DNA of 64,000 nucleotides, taken from assembly GCF_900239935.1 (NCBI RefSeq), contig NZ_LT965928.1, positions 730,945 through 794,944 on the forward strand, written 5' to 3'. This DNA comes from Pseudoalteromonas carrageenovora IAM 12662 (lineage in GTDB: Bacteria; Pseudomonadota; Gammaproteobacteria; Enterobacterales; Alteromonadaceae). Positions 56,501 through 64,000 of the stretch are shown here, piece by piece. A model generated the notes under the pieces. That model made no database searches. It had not been told where the DNA came from and saw only the letters and a list, made by a program, of their open reading frames with translations. Position numbers and translations under genes: made by a program. Each line of letters begins with the position of its first letter. Position 1 is the stretch's first letter.

Positions 56501-56975
56501 CCGAAAGCGCGAGCATATCGCCCGATATTTTATTACTACTTTGCAGCAGTAAAAAGCTGGTACTAAGGGCTTTTAATTGCAGCGCAATATAAGGAATAGT
56601 CGCTAATAATGCGATTAAAGTTACCATAATTGCAGTGGTTTGGCGCTTGCCATAACGCGCAGAAATAAAGTCGGCAATGGTGGTTATGTTTTGCTTTTTA
56701 CTTACTAACACCAGTTTGCGTAAAAACCCTTGGCCGAAAAAAAACAACAGTGCAGGGCCTAATAATATGGGTAAATAACTCCAGCTGCTGGTGGCTGCTG
56801 TACCTACAGAGCCATAGTAGGTCCACGATGTACAATAAATACCTAAAGATAAAGAATATACAAAAGGGTGATGGCTTATACGCTTTGCCAATGGTGTTGT
56901 TTTATCGCCCCAGTTGGCAAGCCAAAACAGCACACCTATATAACCTAAAGCAACAATAATGAGTACGGCAGTCAT
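53535..56975 (-). CDS. crbS: CrbS-like hybrid sensor kinase with SSS transporter domain
   Basis: 1146 residues. Residues about 1-490 form a sodium:solute symporter (SSS) domain of some thirteen helices, then a STAC-like helical region (about 505-600), a PAS domain (about 618-735), a coiled coil, a histidine kinase core (H802 in T-L-A-S-H-D-I-L-Q-P-L; N-box N-L-V-S-N-A-V-K-Y; D-T-G-P-G-I; G-V-G-L-G-L-G-V) and a receiver (D1080, K1131). This order matches CrbS, which controls the acetate switch in Vibrio, and related CbrA-type kinases. It is divergent from DUF4212/actP, which fits that role. No CrbR-type regulator is in the window. Confidence 0.88.
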   Translation of the reverse strand: MTAVLIIVALGYIGVLFWLANWGDKTTPLAKRISHHPFVYSLSLGIYCTSWTYYGSVGTAATSSWSYLPILLGPALLFFFGQGFLRKLVLVSKKQNITTIADFISARYGKRQTTAIMVTLIALLATIPYIALQLKALSTSFLLLQSSNKISGDMLALSATLIMAMFAIFFGTRKVDVTEYRSGLMLAVAFESMIKLIALVAVAGLAVYTLFNMPVATSNKVSESIWQHWADFNFFSFNFIGQSLMAAAAIICLPRQFHVTVVDNQDKRHLFTARWAFPLYLLLTAAMILPIATAAIHPDIGSGFSPDSFVLALPLIHDQAFLTTFVFIGGLSAATAMIVVATLTLSTMISNDVVLPLMLRRKFKRNLITSSYKSRILLVRRFTIAGILILAYFYQQWFGHSSALASMGLVAFSLVTQLLPSIVGGLYWRKGHAYGVYAGLVAGFICWILFLMMPILDAGAVIDSELQQTLITRGTLIALFANIGCYISFSLGAEERLIDKIQAAAFVNPKDQAILSRRLNKNVKATVYDFKILLQTFLGIQRSQQVLAHYALAHHLNDNSGHPEPEFIAYCERALTGVLGASSAQALIHTVSSGKRMAFEEVVNFFDETTQALQFNQNLLYTSLENLSHGISVVDKDLNLVAWNKRYGEMFGYPEGFLEVGQPIQDIIRYNAERGECGPGEIDRQVEKRVQHLKNGSSHHFIRHRRNGQVYEMIGNPLPDGGFVTSFSDITNHISTQNALEEINMDLENRIEARTQEVQTINKDLQAQIDSRVQTEQALTLAKREAEQANDSKTRFLTLASHDILQPLNAARLYLAAIDEKQLDKTNQNSFDKLGDSLDSTVHLMSALLEIAKLEQGAMTPTPRHFSIDDILAPLQSEYAILSSDKGLKLSVRSNQQIVHSDITYLRRIIQNLVSNAVKYTDKGRVLIACRNRKHNLRIEVWDTGPGISEVEQAKIFNDFYRIEAGDNKGVGLGLGVVKRMADLLSLELDVHSEPGKGSRFSIEVPYGDGQFVQQKPAASSLIENRAAINIVAVDDDPENLAAMASLLKKWQANYTLFDDVDKVLEHAKQNKAPDVILMDYQLGNECDGITLIKTLREIWQGDIPAILITAVRDTELKQETKAANIHYLSKPIKPGKLKALLNHST

Positions 56976-57032
56976 GTTGTTATTAACCTTATTAGTAAAA
57001 CATTTCCCTCAACCTTGAGAGCATTAACACAA

Positions 57033-57046
57033 TACCAGAACTGGTA
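57033..57046. promoter_or_regulatory. TACCAG-AA-CTGGTA palindrome in the kinase/actP intergenic region
   Basis: A perfect 6-2-6 dyad 57 bp upstream of the kinase start. It sits in the 411-bp gene-free gap 56976-57386, which also holds a second palindrome (57256) and the shared CGACTATGGTC motif (57283); the rest is AT-rich with no feature I can name. Confidence 0.35.
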
Positions 57047-57255
57047 ATAAGTGTGCGTGCAGATTTTTACTTTAAAACGCGCTTATTTTTATAATCTATT
57101 GAATATATTAAGTAAATTTATATTTAGTATTTTTATTAGACTAATGTCGCATTATTGACCAATTTAGAGTTACTGCACTTTACTGACACTCTGATAGTAG
57201 CTTAACTTCATGAAAAATATGATTTTAATGTTTATTTATAAAATGTGTATTTACA

Positions 57256-57267
57256 GTTTACGTAAAC
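57256..57267. promoter_or_regulatory. Perfect 12-bp palindrome GTTTACGTAAAC upstream of actP operon
   Basis: It ends 15 bp before the CGACTATGGTC motif and is followed directly by GTTAAC. Candidate operator; the factor is unknown. Confidence 0.3.
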
Positions 57268-57282
57268 GTTAACAAGCTGTTA

Positions 57283-57293
57283 CGACTATGGTC
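57283..57293. promoter_or_regulatory. Shared motif CGACTATGGTC upstream of DUF4212/actP
   Basis: It lies 94-104 bp before the DUF4212 start and is identical to the motif upstream of prpE at 19881. The core GAC-TATG-GTC is a short dyad. Confidence 0.4.
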
Positions 57294-57386
57294 TCAATTC
57301 AATATTTAAGCTGCGTTGCTAAATTGATTAGCGAAGATAAAAAACCACCCATCGCGATACTGCGATGCTTAAAGGGGAAAATAAAA

Positions 57387-57650
57387 ATGGCTTTTAAAGA
57401 TGAAGAACAAGCAAAAGCTTATTGGGCAGAAAACATTTCACTACTGTTTAAATTACTAGCAGTGTGGTTTGTGGTCTCGTTTGGCTTTGGCATATTACTG
57501 GTAGATGTACTTAATGAAGTACGTTTTTTTGGGTTTAAACTTGGCTTCTGGTTCTCCCAGCAAGGCGCGATTTACACCTTTGTTGCTTTGATTTTTGTGT
57601 ACGTTTTCAAAATGAATACGTTAGATAAAAAATACAGCGTAGACGAATAG
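57387..57650 (+). CDS. DUF4212 small subunit of a sodium:solute symporter
   Basis: 87 residues from the ATG at 57387, which has AAAGGGGA upstream; the open frame runs back to 57288 but that part looks like leader. Two membrane helices. L-A-V-W-F-V-V-S-F-G-F-G-I-L-L-V and G-F-K-L-G-F-W-F-S-Q-Q-G-A-I-Y are the DUF4212 hallmarks. It always pairs with an ActP-like permease, here 10 bp downstream, and is thought to be its accessory subunit. Confidence 0.9.
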   Translation: MAFKDEEQAKAYWAENISLLFKLLAVWFVVSFGFGILLVDVLNEVRFFGFKLGFWFSQQGAIYTFVALIFVYVFKMNTLDKKYSVDE

Positions 57651-57660
57651 GAGCTAAGCA

Positions 57661-59385
57661 ATGGATGTTCAAACACTCACATTTATAATTGTTGGTTTAA
57701 GCTTTGCGCTTTATATCGGCATCGCAATTTGGGCTCGAGCGGGCTCAACTAAAGAATTTTACGTAGCGGGCGGCGGCGTACCACCACTTGCTAATGGCAT
57801 GGCAACAGCTGCAGATTGGATGAGCGCCGCGTCGTTTATTTCAATGGCGGGTATTATTTCGTTCGCAGGGTATGATGGCGGCGTTTACTTAATGGGGTGG
57901 ACCGGCGGTTATGTATTACTCGCTATGTGTTTAGCGCCTTACTTACGTAAATTCGGCAAATTCACGGTACCTGATTTTATTGGCGATCGTTACTATTCAC
58001 AAACAGCGCGTGTTGTTGCTATTTTGTGTGCCATATTTATTTGTTTTACTTACATTGCAGGGCAAATGCGCGGCGTAGGCGTGGTATTTTCTCGCTTTTT
58101 AGAAGTAGAAATTGAAACCGGTGTATACATTGGTATGGTGATTGTATTCTTTTATGCAGTACTTGGCGGCATGAAAGGCATTACCTACACGCAAGTAGCA
58201 CAGTACTGTGTGCTTGTATTTGCATACCTTGTTCCTGCTATTTTTATCTCAATGATGATGACAGGCCACTTCTTCCCACAAACAGGTTTTGGCGCCACAC
58301 TTATTGGCACCGACGGCGTTTATGTACTCGATAAGTTAGACGGTTTAAGTGCAGAGCTTGGCTTTGCCCAATACACCGAAGGCTCTAAGAGCATGATTGA
58401 CGTATTTGCCATTACAGGTGCGTTAATGGTGGGTACTGCTGGTTTACCACATGTAATTGTTCGCTTTTTCACTGTACCTCGTGTTAAAGACACACGTATT
58501 TCAGCTGCGTGGACACTGGTATTTATTGCTATTGTCTATACCACAGCACCAGCGGTTGCCTCATTTGCTCGTGTAAACATGATTGATACCATTAACGGTA
58601 AAGACGGCAGTGGTACAGAGTACGCAGAAGCACCTGCGTGGATTAAAAACTGGGAACGCACAGGCCTTATTACCTTTGATGATAAAAACGGTGATGGCAA
58701 AATGTTCTACACAGCGGGTAAAATTGAAGATCCAAATAGCGCAAACGAAGTAAAAGTAGACCGCGATATTATGGTTCTTGCTAACCCTGAAATTGCCAAC
58801 TTACCAGCATGGGTAATTGCCTTAGTAGCCGCAGGGGGGATTGCAGCAGCACTATCTACTACCGCAGGTTTACTGCTGGTTATTTCGACCTCTGTTTCGC
58901 ACGATTTACTCAAGCGAACCCTTAAACCCGATATTAGCGATAAGCAAGAGCTACTGGCCGCTCGATTAGCTGCGATGGTTGCTATTGTTATATCCGCTTA
59001 CTTTGGTATTAATCCGCCAGGATTTGTAGCATCGGTGGTCGCGTTTGCCTTTGGTTTAGCGGCAGCGAGTTTCTTCCCAGCAATTATCATGGGTATATTC
59101 TCTAAAACAATGAACAGAGAAGGTGCAATTGCCGGCATGGTAACGGGTATTGGCTTTACCGCTGCGTATATTATCTTCTTTAAGTTTGTAAGCCCTGAGC
59201 TAAATAGTCCTGAAAATTGGTTCTTAGGTATTTCTCCAGAAGGCATAGGCCTAGTTGGTATGATTATTAACTTTGTAGTTGCAGCGACTGTACTTAAGTT
59301 TACTCAGCCTACACCTGTTGAAATTCAAGAAATGGTAGAAGGTATTCGTAATCCTAAAGGGTCGGCTGGAGCACATGCTCACTAA
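57661..59385 (+). CDS. actP: Acetate/cation:solute symporter, ActP-like
   Basis: 574 residues of the SSS family with thirteen or so helices. F-Y-V-A-G-G-G-V-P-P-L-A-N-G-M-A-T-A-A-D-W-M-S-A-A-S-F-I-type residues mark the acetate-permease branch, and G-T-A-G-L-P-H-V-I-V-R-F-F-T-V-P and A-A-G-G-I-A-A-A-L-S-T-T-A-G-L-L are conserved. A soluble insertion (about 305-370) is present, as in the VC2705-like subfamily that pairs with DUF4212. It takes up acetate or similar short acids with a cation. Downstream of DUF4212, followed by a terminator. Confidence 0.9.
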   Translation: MDVQTLTFIIVGLSFALYIGIAIWARAGSTKEFYVAGGGVPPLANGMATAADWMSAASFISMAGIISFAGYDGGVYLMGWTGGYVLLAMCLAPYLRKFGKFTVPDFIGDRYYSQTARVVAILCAIFICFTYIAGQMRGVGVVFSRFLEVEIETGVYIGMVIVFFYAVLGGMKGITYTQVAQYCVLVFAYLVPAIFISMMMTGHFFPQTGFGATLIGTDGVYVLDKLDGLSAELGFAQYTEGSKSMIDVFAITGALMVGTAGLPHVIVRFFTVPRVKDTRISAAWTLVFIAIVYTTAPAVASFARVNMIDTINGKDGSGTEYAEAPAWIKNWERTGLITFDDKNGDGKMFYTAGKIEDPNSANEVKVDRDIMVLANPEIANLPAWVIALVAAGGIAAALSTTAGLLLVISTSVSHDLLKRTLKPDISDKQELLAARLAAMVAIVISAYFGINPPGFVASVVAFAFGLAAASFFPAIIMGIFSKTMNREGAIAGMVTGIGFTAAYIIFFKFVSPELNSPENWFLGISPEGIGLVGMIINFVVAATVLKFTQPTPVEIQEMVEGIRNPKGSAGAHAH

Positions 59386-59407
59386 GCCTACTTATTTATA
59401 AAGCACC

Positions 59408-59437
59408 AAAAGCCCGACTTTAGTCGGGCTTTTTATT
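59408..59437 (+). terminator. Terminator of the DUF4212/actP operon
   Basis: AAAAGCCCGACT / AGTCGGGCTTTT stem with a tight loop, 22 bp after the stop. Confidence 0.9.
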
Positions 59438-59478
59438 TGTATAAATAATGAGTACATTGGTGCAGTGTATACTTTTTA

Positions 59479-61329
59479 ATGAGTGCAACAATGAGTGTAG
59501 AACAACAAGAAGTAGCCCAGTATGTGTGTATGCAAGCGCCTTTTAGTATGTTGCAAACAAGTGCATGCGAATACTTTGTAAGCCATTTAGATTGTGTTTA
59601 CCTAACACGCGAAAACCAAGCACAATGGCTGCAAAGCGAAAGTCCAAAGCTCTTTTTAATTCGCTCAGGTTTGTACGACTTGGTTGATGCCAAAGGCGAC
59701 GTAGTAACGCGTTTAGCGCAAGGTGATTATTTTGGTTACCCCTCGCTTTTAACCGGAGAAGCAATACAAAATAGGTTAGCGGTTCAAAAAGAGGGCATAG
59801 TGTATATGCTCAGCCAAGAGCACTTTGATTTTTTACGCCGTGAATACAAACCGTTTGAGCAATATTTTGTAAGGGCGCACGCAAACCGTTTACTCTCATC
59901 ACATTATAAAAGTAAAAACGATAGCTGGTCTGAGCGTAAAATATCTGAGCTTATGACCCGCAAAGCGATAACTTTAGCGCCCGATGCGAGCATTAGGCAA
60001 AGTGCTAAAAAAATGAAAGAGCATGGCGTGTCTTCAATTATGATCACCGAACATGCCCATTTAGTAGGTGTAGTTACTGACCGTGATTTACGTAACAGGG
60101 TACTTGCCGACGAAGTAGACCCAAAAGAAGCTGTTAGCAGCATAATGACCGCTAAACCCAAGTTTATTTTTGAAAATAACCGCGTGTTTTCTGCGCTGCA
60201 TTTAATGCTTAAATATAATATTCACCACTTACCTGTACTTGATGAAAACCATAAACCGTTGGGTATGCTTACTAGCACCGATTTACTACGCCAGCAAAAA
60301 AGCGATCCAGTACAACTCATTGGCCGCATTTATAAAGCGCATACCATTACTGACTTAAAACGCTACGCAAAAGAAATTCCTGAGCTCCTACGTAGTTTTT
60401 CATACAACATTGATGATATATCACTAATTGGTAAATTATTAAGCGGTTTAACCGATGCACTAACATCGCGCCTTATTCATTTATTTCAAGAAGATAATGG
60501 TGCAGCGCCCACCAGTTTTAGCTTTATTTGTTTTGGCTCGCAAGCGCGAGAAGAGCAAACCCTGCACTCAGACCAAGACAACGGTTTACTACTGCCTGAT
60601 GATTTAAGTGATGAACAACACGCTTACTTTAAACATATGGGGGAGTTTGTATGTGAACAGTTAGTAGAGTGCGGAATTAGACGTTGCCCTGGAAATATTA
60701 TGGCCAGCAGCGATTTATGCCGAATGAGTATAAGTGACTGGTGTGAGCGCTTTTTTAAATGGATAAAAAGCCCAACGCCAAACGCCATGCTTAACTGTAA
60801 AATATTTTTTGATTTGCGCTTTATTGAAGGCTCAAATGCCTTGTACAGCAGCTTTTGTGAGCAGCTTACTCGCATATCTCGCAATGAATTATTTTATGCC
60901 GCTATGGCAACCGATATAAGCAGTAACAGCGTACCGATTGGTCTATTTAACAAGTTTAAAACCGAAAAAACCGATCAAAATAATAAATACATAGATTTAA
61001 AAACACGTGGTGTGGTTATTATTAACGACATAGCAAGGTTATACGCACTTAAAGCTGGAATTAGGCGCGCTAATACACAAGAGCGATTAGATGCGCTTTT
61101 AAAGCACAGCTTACTCAGTAAAAAGGATATATATAATTTAAAAGATTGCTGGCGATTCTTAACTCAACTGCGCTTAAGTACTCAGATAAATGAAGAGGGA
61201 TTACCAAGTAACTGTATTAATCCTGATAAGTTAAATTCGCTTGAGCGCCATCAGTTAAAAGAAGCTTTTTACTTAGTTAAGCAAGCGCAGCAAGCCGCCG
61301 CGTTTAAATTTGCTCGTGGCAGTTTATAA
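59479..61329 (+). CDS. Cyclic-nucleotide/CBS/DUF294 nucleotidyltransferase-like protein
   Basis: 616 residues. Order: a cNMP-binding-like domain (about 20-135), two CBS domains (about 155-270), a DUF294 nucleotidyltransferase-like domain with F-G-S-Q-A-R-E-E-Q and D-Q-D (353-367), and the DUF294 C-terminal helical domain (about 460-610). Its architecture suggests an enzyme that modifies a target with a nucleotide in response to adenine nucleotides. It commonly sits beside actP/DUF4212 and an exonuclease, as here, so a role in acetate control is likely but unproven. The ATG at 59479 is used; a second lies 12 bp later. Confidence 0.88.
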   Translation: MSATMSVEQQEVAQYVCMQAPFSMLQTSACEYFVSHLDCVYLTRENQAQWLQSESPKLFLIRSGLYDLVDAKGDVVTRLAQGDYFGYPSLLTGEAIQNRLAVQKEGIVYMLSQEHFDFLRREYKPFEQYFVRAHANRLLSSHYKSKNDSWSERKISELMTRKAITLAPDASIRQSAKKMKEHGVSSIMITEHAHLVGVVTDRDLRNRVLADEVDPKEAVSSIMTAKPKFIFENNRVFSALHLMLKYNIHHLPVLDENHKPLGMLTSTDLLRQQKSDPVQLIGRIYKAHTITDLKRYAKEIPELLRSFSYNIDDISLIGKLLSGLTDALTSRLIHLFQEDNGAAPTSFSFICFGSQAREEQTLHSDQDNGLLLPDDLSDEQHAYFKHMGEFVCEQLVECGIRRCPGNIMASSDLCRMSISDWCERFFKWIKSPTPNAMLNCKIFFDLRFIEGSNALYSSFCEQLTRISRNELFYAAMATDISSNSVPIGLFNKFKTEKTDQNNKYIDLKTRGVVIINDIARLYALKAGIRRANTQERLDALLKHSLLSKKDIYNLKDCWRFLTQLRLSTQINEEGLPSNCINPDKLNSLERHQLKEAFYLVKQAQQAAAFKFARGSL

Positions 61330-61349
61330 GGCGTATTTTAGGAAAGACC

Positions 61350-61973
61350 ATGGTGAAAAAATTGCTTAGCGAATACTTTAAAAAGCGAAATTTATTAAGT
61401 CAAAATGCGTTAACACAGCGCTATTTAGTTATTGATTTAGAGCTAACAGGGCTTGATGCAAAACAACACGAAATTGTATCGGTAGCGTGGGTTGTAATAG
61501 ATAACCAATGTATAAAAATGAGTGAGTCAAAACACTTAGTTAATAAAGATGTTAAAAGCCTAGAGCAAAGCCCTGTATATCATGGAATTAACGACGATAC
61601 TTTAGCTAAAGGGCAAAGCCTTACCAGTATATTAGCGCAATTAAGCAGCCACTTTAGTGATTGTATTTTAGTGTTTCATAATGCAATGCTTGATTGGGGC
61701 TTTTTAAAAGTGGCGCTTAAAAGCGCAAATATTAATATTCAACCCAAACTCATCCTCGACACGCTCCATATAGAACAAAAACGACTAATTAATCATTCGT
61801 GTGATATAAAACAAGATGATTTAACCCTAAGTGCGTGTCGTACGCGTTATGAGTTACCAAGTTATCATTGTCATCATGCGCTTACCGATGCACAAGCGAC
61901 CGCCGAATTACTACTAGCTCAGTGCCATCAAATAAGCCGTGGCAAAGAGTTGCAGTTGAGGTCAATAATTTAA
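61350..61973 (+). CDS. DnaQ-like 3'-5' exonuclease
   Basis: 207 residues. DEDDh motifs: D-L-E-L-T-G-L-D (Exo I), H-N-A-M-L-D-W-G-F-L (Exo II) and H-H-A-L-T-D-A-Q-A-T-A-E-L-L (Exo III, with the His five residues before Asp). It resembles the DNA polymerase III epsilon type but lacks any extra domain. AGGA precedes the start, 20 bp after the CBS/DUF294 gene, so the two form an operon. A nucleic-acid repair or nucleotide-turnover role is possible. Confidence 0.88.
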   Translation: MVKKLLSEYFKKRNLLSQNALTQRYLVIDLELTGLDAKQHEIVSVAWVVIDNQCIKMSESKHLVNKDVKSLEQSPVYHGINDDTLAKGQSLTSILAQLSSHFSDCILVFHNAMLDWGFLKVALKSANINIQPKLILDTLHIEQKRLINHSCDIKQDDLTLSACRTRYELPSYHCHHALTDAQATAELLLAQCHQISRGKELQLRSII

Positions 61974-62031
61974 CAAAACTACAGCATTTACTATTTATTT
62001 TGTTAAGATAAGAATTTTAAAAGGATTTTTT

Positions 62032-62725
62032 ATGGTAATTGAAGCCGCCAGTTAGTATTACAACCAGTTAAACAATGACCTTAAAGCAGTTAAAAAGTAC
62101 ATTCACAATAATTTTGGTGTGTTTCTTACTATTCTTTACTTACTGGGTAGTTTATCAGGTGTTGTGTATCTTTACGTTTTACTTAATAACTTTTCGGTTG
62201 ATGTATTCAACTTTATTGAAATAAGTGACTTTTTACTGGCACTGATTTCAAATCCTTTACTTATTACTCTTTATACTGCGATCATCGTTATAACTGCTAT
62301 TTATTTCAATTGGCGCTCAGGACACATACCAGACCCTAGTAAAACAAACATTTTAAAAAGACTTTATTATGGCTTTTGTTACCCGTACTATTTATTAAAA
62401 CCTAGTTATACAGCGGTATTATTTTTAGCGCTTATAATACCTACATACCCTACTATATTGGCGTATTTACATAGTAAAGATATAGTAAACGAAAAAACAA
62501 TGAGTTATCACTTATCATTAAATTATCCAATTACTCAGAGTAAAGTAACTCAACATTCAAAATGTTCAAATAGTAGCCTCAACAATTGGAAATTTATTTG
62601 TTTATGATAATAAACGAGAGAAGTTACTTATTATTTCACAAGAAAATATTTCAGCATTAATACCTAATCTACACCAAGAAAAATCGATTAAGCCAGAGTC
62701 AAAAGCTGCATCAAACACACAGTAA
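62032..62725 (+). pseudogene. Broken membrane-protein gene (in-frame amber stop and a frameshift)
   Basis: An ATG at 62032 with a good AAAAGGA site opens a frame that is cut by TAG at 62053-62055 after seven codons. The same frame resumes at once (Y-Y-N-Q-L-N-N-D-L-K) and encodes about three membrane helices up to 62550. There the coding trend moves by one base: the frame with N-I-Q-N-V-Q-I-V-A-S-T-I-G-N-L-F-V-Y-D-N-K reads on to a TAA at 62723. Restored, it would be about 230 residues. A GTG at 62119 could start a shortened protein ending at 62607. Family not recognised. Confidence 0.65.
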
Positions 62726-62807
62726 TTAAACATTCGCTGAAACACGATTGGCTGCTATTTATTAGTATGGACGCATAACTCAGCATGGCACTTATTCAGG
62801 GCAAATT

Positions 62808-63542
62808 ATGAAACTCATCACTACTATTTTCTTAACCTTATTCCCAATTATCGCTTTTGCTAATTCAAGCTTACCTGCTAATCGTCATATTGCAGTGCAA
62901 GGATCAGCTGAGATATTGGCTGTGCCTGATATGGCTCAAATATCTTTTGAAGTAATAAGCTTTAAAGACAAATCACTTGATGCTAAACGTGATGTGGATG
63001 ACCGAGTGAATTTGTTACTTAAAGGTTTAAGCAAGTATGATGTTAAGGAGACTGATGTTTCCGCTTCAAGCCTGTTAACTCATAATGATGACGATATGTT
63101 TAATGTCGAGAGCGGTACAGCAATAAATGCAGGATATGTAGCAACAATAACACTTAAAGTAACATTAAGAAATATTGAAAAAGTGAATGATTTTATCGAT
63201 TTTGCACTAAGTGTAAAAATTAATGAAGTGACGAATATTGAGCTTATGTCTTCAAAATCTTCGCAGTTAGAAGCTGAAGCAACACAAGGCGCAATAGAAA
63301 ACGCTATAGTTAAAGGAAGCGAGCTTGCTAAAGCGTTTGGGGCAGAACTTGGAAAAATTTACAGTATTAATTCAAATTCTAACCGTTCAAGTTATGGTTA
63401 TGGCGCAGATAGTTTTGAGCGAATAGTAGTGACCGGCTCTAAAGTTACTAGAAATCCATTTAAGCAAGGTAGATACCTGCATGAAACTATTACATTTAAA
63501 TCATCTATAAATGTGGTGTTTGATTTAGAAGTAGATGATTAA
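62808..63542 (+). CDS. SIMPL domain protein (DUF541, BP26-like)
   Basis: 244 residues with a signal peptide (M-K-L-I-T-T to I-A-F-A-N, about 1-19). The SIMPL domain starts at H-I-A-V-Q-G-S-A-E-I-L-A-V-P-D-M-A and continues with V-N-L-L-L-K-G-L-S and A-I-E-N-A-I-V-K-G-S-E-L-A-K-A-F-G-A-E-L-G-K. It is probably periplasmic or outer-membrane associated. Relatives form channel-like oligomers and are linked to oxidative-stress defence. Single gene; spacing to the next gene is 79 bp. Confidence 0.85.
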   Translation: MKLITTIFLTLFPIIAFANSSLPANRHIAVQGSAEILAVPDMAQISFEVISFKDKSLDAKRDVDDRVNLLLKGLSKYDVKETDVSASSLLTHNDDDMFNVESGTAINAGYVATITLKVTLRNIEKVNDFIDFALSVKINEVTNIELMSSKSSQLEAEATQGAIENAIVKGSELAKAFGAELGKIYSINSNSNRSSYGYGADSFERIVVTGSKVTRNPFKQGRYLHETITFKSSINVVFDLEVDD

Positions 63543-63621
63543 GTTAAAATTTTCATTCCAAATACATTATCATAATGTAAGCTGGCTTTACGTTTTTGAT
63601 TAATTTGAAGGTAGCCATACT

Positions 63622-64000
63622 ATGAGCGATGAAAGCAACACATTAAAAGCACAAACCGAGGCAAAAGTAGCAGCAGGGCGAAAAGGTAATCCTGCTTTTA
63701 TGAAAGGTGTTGATGGGAGTATTGCTCAAGCAAAATCTTTTCAAGAGGGTGCTAACGCACTTGCTCTAAACCAAAACGCGCCAAACTTTGAGTTACCAAA
63801 TCAACATGGTCAATTGGTGCAGTTAACCGAGTTACTTACTAAAGGCCCCGTGGTTATTACTTTTTATCGTGGTAGTTGGTGTCCATACTGTAATTTGCAG
63901 CTAAAAGCGCTTCAATCACGCTTACCTGAAATTCATGCATTAGGCGCACAGTTGGTGGCTATTAGCCCGCAAGTGCCTGATGGCTCAATGAGCGAAAACG
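63622..64000 (+). CDS. Peroxiredoxin-like (AhpC/TSA, thioredoxin-fold) protein, partial
   Basis: The frame starts at ATG 63622 (GAAGG upstream) and runs off the right edge after 126 codons. An N-terminal helical part is followed by A-P-N-F-E-L-P-N-Q-H-G-Q and the redox site F-Y-R-G-S-W-C-P-Y-C-N-L-Q-L, with V-A-I-S-P-Q after it. The W-C-P-Y-C pair marks an AhpC/TSA-type peroxiredoxin-like protein; the C-terminal part is outside the window. Confidence 0.85.
   Translation, partial: MSDESNTLKAQTEAKVAAGRKGNPAFMKGVDGSIAQAKSFQEGANALALNQNAPNFELPNQHGQLVQLTELLTKGPVVITFYRGSWCPYCNLQLKALQSRLPEIHALGAQLVAISPQVPDGSMSEN

Noticed and set aside
57288..57386. A 33-codon N-terminal extension of the DUF4212 gene.
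   Set aside because: The family starts at M-A-F-K-D, which has an AAAGGGGA site right before it; the extension has no family match and covers regulatory DNA.

Overview
The window is an AT-rich, gene-dense stretch of a marine gammaproteobacterial chromosome. The mix of protein families (TonB receptors, PL7 alginate lyase, GH2 beta-galactosidase, DUF4212/ActP with an SSS-domain hybrid kinase, DUF3015/DUF4105 pair) and the codon style suggest Pseudoalteromonas or a close relative. That genus call comes from family recognition, not from a marker gene. I see no rRNA, tRNA, CRISPR array, integrase or transposase gene, so this looks like ordinary chromosome with a few accessory loci.

Layout. 1-5845 (minus): a candidate iron-controlled operon of a large surface lipoprotein, a TonB-dependent receptor and a di-heme peroxidase that runs off the left edge, with a Fur-like dyad before the first gene. 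5992-6684 (minus): a secreted ClpP-like protein. 6838-14492 (plus): a tightly overlapping five-gene efflux operon (outer-membrane lipoprotein, adaptor, RND pump, OmpR-type regulator, histidine kinase) preceded by three helically phased TTAACCC repeats. 14644-24471: mostly minus-strand single genes (esterase, metallo-beta-lactamase-fold enzyme, zinc-binding chemoreceptor, propionyl-CoA synthetase, alginate lyase, hydrolase, periplasmic binding protein, AraC regulator) plus one plus-strand Nudix gene. 24570-30752: SRPBCC/hydroxylase pair, DUF4105 and DUF3015 envelope genes, two tandem paralogous small membrane proteins, a VOC protein and an internally duplicated membrane protein. 30755-35604: diguanylate cyclase, yqhC/yqhD-like regulator and alcohol dehydrogenase, DoxX. 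35674-39703: lacZ with a divergent AraC regulator. 39784-45905: a Czc-type heavy-metal RND operon with a histidine-rich leader protein. 45984-53286: DUF3754, YqaA-like, diguanylate cyclase, lipoprotein and DUF2339 genes. 53535-61973: an acetate-switch locus (CrbS-like kinase, DUF4212, ActP, CBS/DUF294 protein, exonuclease). 62032-64000: a broken membrane-protein gene, a SIMPL protein and a truncated peroxiredoxin-like gene.

How the parts connect. Three themes recur: envelope transport and metal handling (TonB operon, two RND systems), short-chain acyl and acetate metabolism (PrpE, ActP, CrbS), and signalling (two GGDEF proteins, a chemoreceptor, two kinases, three AraC regulators). The prpE and actP promoters share the exact 11-mer CGACTATGGTC, which suggests common control, perhaps by the response regulator partner of the CrbS-like kinase; no such regulator lies in the window. 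A 162-bp palindromic intergenic repeat is present in two full copies and one 44-bp internally deleted copy.
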